This document shows positions 56,020 through 64,000 of a DNA stretch of 64,000 bases, one piece after another. A model generated the notes under the pieces. It had not been told where the DNA came from. It did not search any database and saw only the letters and a list, made by a program, of their open reading frames with translations. Source of the stretch: Ectocarpus siliculosus (lineage: Eukaryota > Sar > Phaeophyceae > Ectocarpales > Ectocarpaceae); NCBI GenBank assembly GCA_000310025.1, contig FN649748.1:2965895-3029894 (forward strand). The letters are read 5' to 3'. A program made the position numbers and the translations under genes. Numbering within the stretch: position 1 is the first letter of the stretch; each line of letters begins with the position of its first letter.

Positions 56020-56640
56020 ATTTCACGTTGGATGTCCAATGGAATTCCCCATCATGGTACACGTTGAACGTCCAAATGGACATACTGGCCGTCCCATAAC
56101 ATAACTTAAGACACCATTGGACGTCCAAAACGTACCATGGTACACTTGGGACTGCCGATGGGCCGTCACGTGGGACGCCCTTCGTACACGGCCGATGAGA
56201 TGCCTTGGGCGTCCCAGCTGGACGTCCTAGTACGCGGTTTAGCATCTATCTATGTAGACGTACAGAAGCCAAACATATGTACGCAATAGGGTAGTACGCG
56301 TAGATCGCATGCAGCTATCAGTTGTGAAGTTTGTGTTTCCCGCTAGGTCAATGTACATGTGTAATGGACACGGGATGGGGGATCCATCCGTCGGTGCGGA
56401 CGTCCAAGTGGACGGCCCACGTGTCCCATTGGACGTGCCACGTGCCCCATGGGAAGTTTTGGACGTTCGATGGGACCCTCGTGGGATGTCCAACGGCGTG
56501 TCCCGTGGCGTCTCACGCCATTGGACGTCCAACGTGTCTCATGGGACACGTTTGGACCTCCCATGGGACACCACTGGACGTCCAGAACGTCCCATGGGAC
56601 GCGTGGAATGTCAATTTGAACGTCCAAGGGAAGTTCACAA
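56020..56640. repeat. Cluster of short palindromes (GGACGTCC / CCCATGGG)
   Basis: In two blocks (56025-56232 and 56395-56640) the hexamers and octamers ggacgtcc, cccatggg, cacgtg and their one-mismatch forms alternate every 10-25 bp, often extended to ttggacgtccaa or gtcccatgggac. The pattern is degenerate tandem rather than exact repeat. Open frames on either strand read as Asp-Val-Gln-Trp / Gly-Thr-Ser-Asn periodic peptides and have no family match. Confidence 0.75.
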
Positions 56641-58799
56641 AATACATGTACCCCAGGTCTGGCCTCCACCGGCGAGAAGCAAGTCGGTCGATCAGCCAAC
56701 AACACGAACTTGAACACCGAAACACCGTAATCGACGCTCAAGCCATTGACGTTAGCATGGCGCATATTTTGATTGGCGTCGGCGTGTCTTCAAAATAGTC
56801 ATGAGTGCTGCGTTCCACCATCGCATATTTTATAGTTGGATGGAACCGAGAACTTTTTGAAAGAACCTGTTTCTCGTGGTAGAAAAGTGCTGCATGTCTC
56901 CATGCTTTTCCTAACCCAGCACGACCTACCCCAAGAGAAAAGAACTCTACGGGACACCGACGCACGCACCCGCTATTTAGCGGACTCTTCTGCCCAGATT
57001 CAAACCCACCCCCAGATGCTACGTTAGGGGGGTCACCTCATCTTAAAATTTCGGGTAGGGAGACGCTCTGCGAAAACCTGTCGGCCGCGTAGTCCTATTT
57101 CGCCGTAAGATCACCAAAACAGGACAACACATTTTCTCACAAAAGTGAAACATTTCGCCCTCCAAAGTGCACCCCCTACTGTAGCACCAGTCGAACACGA
57201 AAAGGGAGGTAATGGAGTTCACCACATGAGACCAATACTCAAAATCTCCCAACAATATCAAGAAAAGCGACAAATAATCGACAAAAATACCACACAAATC
57301 GAAAAAAAGAGGCAACGGAACTGAAGCCAAGGACCAATACTCGACCACAGGGGCGTGGACGTCAGCAGCCCCATATATAGATGACATCTCCATCCAAGGA
57401 TAAAGCCCTCGAAGTGCAAAGTGGGCGACGAAAGGCGTTCAAATCGGAATCCCACACGGGCACTATGTAGTCTTCATTTGACAACAAGCCCAACAATGAC
57501 TCGATAGGCCGAAGAAATAAAACAGGTACTTACTAAAACTTATCAAGTGCTCAGCAACAGCTTGGTGCACAAGTCGTTCCAGCAGGGAGGCTAGGCAATA
57601 AAAGGACAACGGAAAACATACATGAAGCAAGAAGTCAGCATTGATCCAAGGATATACCGGAAAATCATAACAACACTCCTAAACGTCCCTCCCAGCAACC
57701 AATTACTTCGACAGCCGAGTACTCCACACTGGCAACGACGGCGGAAGGCTATCACCATGCTTGGCGTAGCGTTTCTAATCATTGAACATCATCGCTCCAT
57801 GGCTGGGCCCGAGAGGGGGGAATAAAAACGGTGGCTCTCGCCAAAACCTGGGCATGGGGGTGGACAACTCAACTGCTATTTTTCTCGTGATGTGATTCAT
57901 GCTCAGGCAGCGTACAGCATCCGACAAGTGAAAGAAGATACCATACACGCGAGCAAGCGACACCAACATTTTTGGTACGTTGTGATAGATTCCACATGTG
58001 TGGACATCGCTGACTCCCTCCGGCAAGAGAAGCGAAACAGAAGCGGGGTACACACACGGCAATATTGGAAGGACCAATATAATAACCCCAAACACATGTG
58101 TGTCTACACCCGTATCTCACAAGGCACGAGACCCTGCACCGGAAAGTTCACGCAAAACGGCAGAGTACGCTCACAAATTCAACAGCAGCCAGGGACTAAA
58201 AGACGAAGTGAAACCTTGGTTAGGTAGACCGCTTTGAGTAGCTGGAGCGCGCCCGCGGGGGGGGGGGGGGGTCGCGCGAAGGGACAACCTCGTTTGTTTC
58301 TCGTAAATATTGTACACAGAAAAAGCTTGGAAGGATGCATCAATTACCAGTAATGATACACGTTGACTGACTTGCGAAACTTTGAAAAGCAACACTCAGC
58401 AACGCAAATCAAGATCAACATTAAGGGAGACGTGTTTCAACACCTGGTTGTCCCGCGCAACCAACGGGCGTGCCCTCACGACCGCGTTCAATACAGCAGT
58501 ACAAGACAAAATACAAAGTTCATAGTACAGGAAAAAACAAAAAAGTGGGACATCGTCCCCACGGTCCGAATTTCTGCACGAACACGCGCATCCTACTTAT
58601 GTATTTTCTGTGCTGGTGGTGCGCCAGGCGCGTTAAAATGTAAAAAACAACAAATTTGAGTCTGCCTGGTCAACGTCCTCGCTCATCAATCCCGCCTCAA
58701 CCCCAAGCGAAATCCTTCGTCCAATCACGGAAATGTCCGAGATATTTCCCCTCGTCCCCAACCGGCCGTTCCACACCTGCCGTTGCGGCAAGCAACAGG
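56641..58799. other. Interval without recognised genes
   Basis: I see no gene. A run of 17 G lies at about 58255-58271. The 3' UTR of the tail-anchored protein gene presumably occupies the stretch next to 58799. Confidence 0.4.
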
Positions 58800-60331
58800 C
58801 TAGGTCAGAGCCCAAACCGCAATAGCCACCAGCCCCACCGCTACCAAGGCCATGAAGAAGCAGAGCTGGGTCCTCCCTCGGCTCTGCGCTTCCTGTTCTT
58901 CCTCGAGCTCGTCGGCCTTTTCCTCATCGTAGTTGCGGATCCTCTGCGACAGCGCCTTGAGCTGTGCGTTGATGGCCTGGAGCTGTACCGCCGCCTCAGG
59001 GTCTGTCTCCGCCAAAGCCTGAACACCGCCGAGACAGAGGCAACCGTCTTGTCAGACAAGCGCGATTGGCAAACCAAAGCCAGCAATACGGTACTCAAGC
59101 AGTATGATACAACTATATACCACATTTTACGTAATATACCACACCACACACAGTTCTCAAGGCTCGACTACATAAATCACGACATAATAGGATGTCACCA
59201 ACAAAATATACCGTTTCGGAAAGTGCTCGACGAGACGGTTCCGCTTGGTGGCACCGTCACTGGTTTCGCCGGAGCTACGCCAAGCTTTGGCAATCGGTCA
59301 AGGGGGTGCAGCGTCTTATGCAACCTACTTGCACGGTATTGAACTTCTTCGGGTGGTAAACTTCTAGTCAGGAGTAACTCGTACGATACCCTAGTAAAAT
59401 CGTGGTGTCGAAGATCGAGAACAGTCCTGCGCAAGGTTCGCAGAGATGGTGCTCGTGTAAATCCGCTTGCGTATCACTGCATTTAACAGGAGAACGCTTG
59501 TCTAGTTAACTGTCGAGCTCAGCCGCGGATTAAGGCAAAACACCATTTGCACGTACACGGGGGCAATTTCGTTGCTTGAAAACTTCAGATCTTCCGAAAG
59601 AAAAACAACGCCGCGTGTGTGTACGTTTGGGCACAACTGGAAGTTGCCCTTTTTGTTTGCGTACTCGTCTAGCTCAACGGCTGGGTGTGAATAACACGAT
59701 AAAGCATGCCTTGCAGGAAAAGCCGTGCCATTTGTTAGAAAAAAGTTACCATGGTATCGAGTACCCGCAATTCTCCTTCTCTGCATATGAATCTACACGT
59801 TGCTCTCAAGACAGAAGAGGACGAGATGGGATAAAATCTCATGAGTTGTGGTGTCTGTTATCTCTCAACACGCATGGTGCGCTTGGCTGCGGGCAACGCC
59901 AATGCTTGCCCTCGCGCCAAGGGAAATATTACCACGCCGAACCCGGGCTAACCTGGACCGACGGCAGCACACCACAAAACGAAGCGCCCCTGTGTGGCCA
60001 TTGCCTCGAAGTGGGGAAACGAACTAGAAAATGCCCTCGCCCTTTCATCCCGCTATACATACGACTGGAGTTTTTTCGTGGGCTAGGCAGATAGCGCACG
60101 GTCGATGCAAACAAGACAAAACGGTCATCACGTAACGCTATGGGTTAATTGCTAAGCTATCCCGGACTGCTGTTATCTGTGGGAGAGATCGATCAATTCG
60201 TTGTGTATCTGTGAGCGATAAGAACAATATAGCACACACCTGAAATCGCGCCGCCTCGCCCTGTAGAACTCCATGCTGGGTCATCCAGTACGCTCGCGGA
60301 TTAGTCGTGTCATCCGGAAGGTCTGTCACCG
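58800..60331 (-). CDS. Small tail-anchored coiled-coil membrane protein (last two exons)
   Basis: Exon 60331-60240 (after gttgcag, starting phase 1) encodes VTDLPDDTTNPRAYWMTQHG and LQGEAARFQ, then gtgtgt. Exon 59018-58800 (after gttcag) joins in frame and encodes AETDPEAAVQLQAINAQLKA, a Glu-rich stretch (EEKADELEEEQEAQ) and a C-terminal hydrophobic helix CFFMALVAVGLVAIAVWALT, then TAG. The heptad-like helix, short charged linker and single terminal transmembrane segment with no lumenal tail are those of a tail-anchored protein, inserted into ER or organelle outer membrane. The first exon was not located; an ATG-bearing exon ending in phase 1 is needed upstream of 60331. I do not recognise the family. 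Confidence 0.7.
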
Positions 60332-62119
60332 CTGCAACACACCGGACACATCGACAGGGACAAGATAGGCGTGGGTTAGTTCCTAAGCCACGAACGTGAG
60401 TTCAATCTATTTGCGTTGCCGTTCCATGTCCAATTTTGCCAAGGATACCCGCCGTGGTCTAGGCGTTTTCAACCCTCAACCTCCGATCCGACCTGGGGTC
60501 AGCCAGGGGAACTGCGCAGCTGTGCGTGCCTACGCTTTTTTCCCCCTGACGGGCCTCCGCAGTTGCTGCTCCCGCTAAGTGTACATACCCCATGAAAGAT
60601 TCCTTGCCTAACTCGGTGGTGCTGTCACAAATCGTCGGGCTGTGGCGGGCAAATAACTTCCGGGCAGGCCCCTCAGAATAATTCCCAACTTCGTTTCCCT
60701 GCCCCCACTGCAAACATGAGTGGGAAACACCGGTGGATCTTGAGGTCCTGATTTGGATCTCAGCTGCTTCGAGTTCATTTCACACCACGAAAGTGACAGC
60801 ATGCAACGCCAACACCTGAGCAGAATCATCTACATATGTGCCATGGGCCAACGTGCCGCGTGCTGGACGAGCTTTGACCCATTGCTTGCTCGACGGAAGC
60901 AACCAAACAAGGGCGAGAAAAACGCCCAAGTGGGAAAACGGTCTGCCGCGTCAAGGTACAGAAGCATCCCCGAAGCGTGAGTGGCGGGGGAAATAGAACT
61001 ACTATGTTTCGTTTACTGCGAGGCGCACTGGCACGTGGGCGAGTCTGTCGACACGCTCGTTTCGTCCCTTCCCTTTGGCCATGAGGGACCCAACCACGAC
61101 GGCTTTTGTATCACGCCTATTTCCGTGTAGCAATCGGCGTCGCAAGATTTCGAAAACTGCCACATCCAAAAAACATTCGCCCGGCCCATCATGAGATACA
61201 TACATACAATGCAGAATACCGTCTGTGCGGGTACTTACAGCAGTACTGTAGTTTGCCTGTGACCACGGAAGGCGTCCGTGTCAGTTGGATCGGTGCACGG
61301 GTATTTAGAAGAGAACGGAACGGCTTGCAATGTGAAGACACCAGCAATCTAAACAGTACCAATCTGTGTCACACCATGTCGCGGGGCCAAATACACGGCG
61401 CGGCGGTCCTACACAGAAACGCTCGTCCAAACAGGTTTTACGAATATGCCAGTCGAGCGTTGCCCTGCAGGGGGTCGCCGACGCCAACCAGAATCCTCGC
61501 CCTCATATGCATACATAATTGCCATTGCAGCTGATAGCGCCCACACATAGGAAGTTGGCAGCTAAGAACTTCATGCTCAGTGTGACACCAAGACATTGGA
61601 AGTTGAGCCTCGGAGCTCGGTCAAGAGCCCCTGCCCTCAAACCCATATAAAAAGGGCCGCTTGTAGTCTAAATCCATGGTATTTCTGGAGGTCAGAAACC
61701 TCAATTGACAATGTGTTTCCGGCGGTAGGAGTACACAGAACGGTGCTGGTATGCATATACCAGCAGAGGACATCATCGACCAGCGAGACACGCATGCCCG
61801 TTGGCCCTCCGCCCACAAATCTGTGTCGGGGGGCGCGCGGTTGAAGGCTGCAGCTGCTGGCCGAAAAGCCTGCAAAACGGAGTCCACACACTATGTCCTA
61901 TTCACAGAGCCCACTATGATCTTCCGGACTGTGGTGCGGGTTTGTAGCGGACGCGCCTATTTCTTACAAATACGCGTACGTATCTTCAGCACAAAATTTT
62001 ATCGACCCAACGTTCCGGATGCACGGCAGTTCTCGGGAAAATGTGCCGTTTTCTACACATATAGCCGGGACAACTATTTTAACTATTGACACACTTGTGT
62101 TGACACGTAGGTCGCTTTC
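60332..62119. other. Interval without recognised genes
   Basis: Should contain the missing first exon and promoter of the tail-anchored protein gene. I could not choose among the possible ATG-donor pairs. No other gene, RNA or repeat is recognised. Confidence 0.4.
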
Positions 62120-62150
62120 GTGTTGTTGTTGTTGTTGTCTTCACATTAAA
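62120..62150 (-). mobile_element. 5'-truncated retroposon with (CAA)n tail, copy 4
   Basis: Only TTTAATGTGAAGAC plus about five CAA units remain, the second shortest member of the family. Confidence 0.6.
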
Positions 62151-62607
62151 CTCGTGTCAGTTGCTACTACAATCCCAAAATCTAGCAAAGACGCGGTCCG
62201 TGGCCACAAAAATGCTAGAGCCATCAGAAGATCTAAAGAACACGCAAACTAGCAAGAAAAGGGTACACAAGCCCGGAGAGGTACACTTACATCCCTGCAG
62301 CGTTTGCGTGCCCAAAAACTGAACTACCCGTCCACACACTACATTCGACTACAGCAGCATCATCCCCCCTGTCCCACACTTCACCAAAACGAATGTTTGT
62401 CGACTACAGCGTACAGCTGTCTGGAGTGCTGCCTGTACAATATTCGTGTGGGTCCCACCGGTACTGTAGGACTACATCAACCAAGGACACACGATAGTAC
62501 CGTTGTGGTACATGTGATACGCGGCAAGGAACGGATTATGGTCCGCCGCAGGAACCATCAATTCTTCATATGCTCTGTAATTTTTTTTGTTTCTCTCTTT
62601 TTCTGTG

Positions 62608-62732
62608 CCAGATGGCCTTGTCTCTGCTTGCGTTGTGAAGTGCCAAGATTGAACCAAGGGGGTGTACCTCTTTCTCTCCGGCCCATGATAGATAGTGACT
62701 GCTAGTCTCAGTTGATACCTCGCATAGCGCGA
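62608..62732 (+). repeat. Dispersed repeat, second copy (matches 25090-25224)
   Basis: Shares cagatggccttgtctctgct, ccaagattgaaccaag, gtgtacctctttctct and acctcgcatagc with the copy interrupted by the Ngaro element. Here the sequence continues uninterrupted. Confidence 0.65.
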
Positions 62733-62785
62733 AGAGGGAGTGGAGGATCCCAGAATATCTGTCGTTGATTTCTATCTACATACGC

Positions 62786-63103
62786 CGGTCGCCCCGGTGG
62801 TCTAGTTGGTAGCCTCGTAACCTTCTAGAGGTCAGGTCAGGGGTTCGAATCCCGGCGTAGGCGAGCTTTTCTTGCAAAGTGAGATTTTCTCTCGCTTCCG
62901 CTCCTGGCCAAGTGGATAGCGCTAGTTCGTGTGTACACAGAGGGAAGAGAGTGCTGAACTCTTCTCGCATTAAAAATTGAAGGCGAAGTACCGCAGGAGG
63001 GGAGGGTAGAGAGAGGCTCTTCTGTGTGACCACGGGTTGGAATAAACGGCACTAGTGCTGTGAGCCCTGATTTGAAGTGAAGAACAAAAAAAAAAAAAAA
63101 AAA
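62786..63103 (+). mobile_element. tRNA-derived SINE with A18 tail
   Basis: The head is tRNA-like: A box tggtctagttgg (62798-62809) and perfect B box ggttcgaatcc (62842-62852), 32 bp apart as in tRNA genes. The acceptor and T stems are only partly paired, so it is not a functional tRNA. A tRNA-unrelated body follows, containing a second A-box-like tggccaagtgg (62905-62915), which hints at a dimeric head. It ends in 18 A (63086-63103). No clear target duplication was found. Confidence 0.72.
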
Positions 63104-63201
63104 TTGACTTGCGGACCCCTCGGGGCCAGTTTATTTGAGTGTACCTTTTTAGGGTAAGTTAACATGTGACCACGGGAATCGACCGCGTCGAGTGTTGGAT
63201 C

Positions 63202-63288
63202 GGTACGGACATACGAAGGTACTGGGTAGAGAGAGATCGGAACGGTTTTTAATGTGAAGACAACAACAACAACAACAACAACAACAAT
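63202..63288 (+). mobile_element. 5'-truncated retroposon with (CAA)n tail, copy 5
   Basis: cggtacggacatacgaaggt to ttttaatgtgaagac plus about nine CAA units. The closest match to copies 1 and 2, with only a few substitutions. Confidence 0.72.
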
Positions 63289-63850
63289 GTAGTTCCTTCC
63301 CTGTTTCGGGTTGGCGAAAAATGGAGAATGGATTCAACAAGCTCATGTTGAAACATAACGCGCAGCAAGCAGTGTCAAATGCACAGCAACCGCGGCAAAA
63401 AAATGGGAGGAGCGCGGGGAAGCGATGACTTGCAGGCCAAATTGTTGTGCTGCGGTTCGGCGTGTATTTCGACGTAGAGTATTTCGACGTAGAGTGTGCG
63501 TGAAGAAAAAGTCTGCGAAAAGTGCGCGCGCCAAACAAACGGCACCGATCATGTGTGTACCGCAGAGGAGCAGACGGAGCGACATAGCTTGCTGCTGCTG
63601 ACAGAGACGCACCAACAAGCAGCACACGCACAGAGTTTATGCATGTACTACTACAGCAGTGCTGTGCATAGATTTGCATCGATAATAAAAGATACTTCAT
63701 CAAGAAAATTCGTCATCGCAGTCTGTTGACCTCAGCGTTCCATGTATATTGGTCTCGCGGTCTCTCTCCCGCATCCTATCGGGATTTTACCTGTCTATCC
63801 CTGCCTCCCGGCGTTTGCCTCTGCTGTCTGCTGTCTCGACCTTTTGCCAA

Positions 63851-63858
63851 CTGTGAAG

Positions 63859-63895
<37 letters not shown>

Positions 63896-63897
63896 CT
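63851..63897 (+). mobile_element. 5'-truncated retroposon with (CAA)n tail, copy 6
   Basis: Only tgtgaagac precedes 12-13 CAA units. This minimal copy shows how severe the 5' truncation can be. Alone it could be a simple repeat; the shared nine bases make membership likely. Confidence 0.5.
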
Positions 63898-64000
63898 GCC
63901 AATCGGGCCTGTTCTGGGTTGGTTGCGGGTGCAGACCGAAAGAGCCAAAATATTCATCGCAGATGATTTTTTCGGATAACTTCAAAGAAAACGGAAAAAA

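Noticed and set aside
57043-57455. Hydrophobic minus-strand frames resembling membrane segments
   Set aside because: The hydrophobic reading comes from an A-rich plus strand (aaa/aat/gaa complements). The two frames are not linked by splice signals, and no family is recognised.
62786-62864. Functional tRNA gene
   Set aside because: A and B boxes are good, but the acceptor stem has only four of seven pairs and the T stem three of five. The A18-tailed body behind it marks a SINE.

Overview
The window is a piece of an intron-rich nuclear genome, most likely a brown alga (Phaeophyceae; an Ectocarpus-like draft assembly is my best guess) or a close stramenopile. Three points support this. Genes have many small exons of about 70-230 bp separated by introns of several hundred bp. 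The largest gene is a secreted GH81 beta-1,3-glucanase with a CBM6, an enzyme type suited to laminarin-like storage glucans. The intergenic DNA is full of retroelements, including a tyrosine-recombinase (Ngaro/DIRS-type) element and a Copia relic. One 420-base N gap (52861-53280), flanked by noisy homopolymer-rich sequence, shows this is a draft assembly. The organism assignment is inference; nothing in the window is diagnostic by itself.

Layout. At 158-1644 (+) lies the 3' end of a flavin amine/polyamine oxidase gene whose 5' part is outside the window. After a repeat-rich gap (1645-7254) comes a 22-exon gene on the minus strand (19654 down to 7255). I assembled it exon by exon, with consistent splice phases throughout, into a 1106-residue protein: signal peptide, GH81 catalytic domain, CBM6, and a Ser/Thr/Pro-rich repetitive tail. 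One intron uses a GC donor and another carries a 66-bp palindromic MITE with a perfect 7-bp target duplication. A gene-free stretch (19655-25224) is followed by a nested transposon block. This is a 6.7-kb Ngaro-type element (25225-31896, minus strand) with the A1-B1-A2-B2 split direct repeats, and it abuts the truncated 5' LTR of a decayed, internally deleted Copia element (31897-35575, plus strand).

From 48170 down to 38345 on the minus strand is a LAS1-family gene (pre-rRNA ITS2 processing endoribonuclease), recognised from its N-terminal WRDWDEW motif, its HEPN RHxxxH motif and its C-terminal WTPCAIG motif. One exon contains a long GGA microsatellite that encodes polyglycine. The segment 49860-52400 holds decayed fragments of FNIP/leucine-rich-like repeats arranged as inverted copies. 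The right-hand end contains a small tail-anchored coiled-coil protein gene (60331-58800, 5' end not found), several small retroposons and two Pol III-like loci. One Pol III-like locus is a tRNA-derived SINE with an A18 tail. The other is a 522-bp composite in which two copies of the palindromic MITE bracket a long inverted repeat whose loop carries A box, B box and T5 terminator signals.

The four host genes do not form a pathway: polyamine catabolism, beta-glucan hydrolysis, rRNA processing and an unknown membrane protein are simply neighbours. The most unusual content is in the repeats. These include the MITE-bracketed inverted repeat with a tRNA-like loop, a family of 5'-truncated retroposons sharing one 3' end and a (CAA)n tail, and a short region crowded with GGACGTCC and CCCATGGG palindromes.
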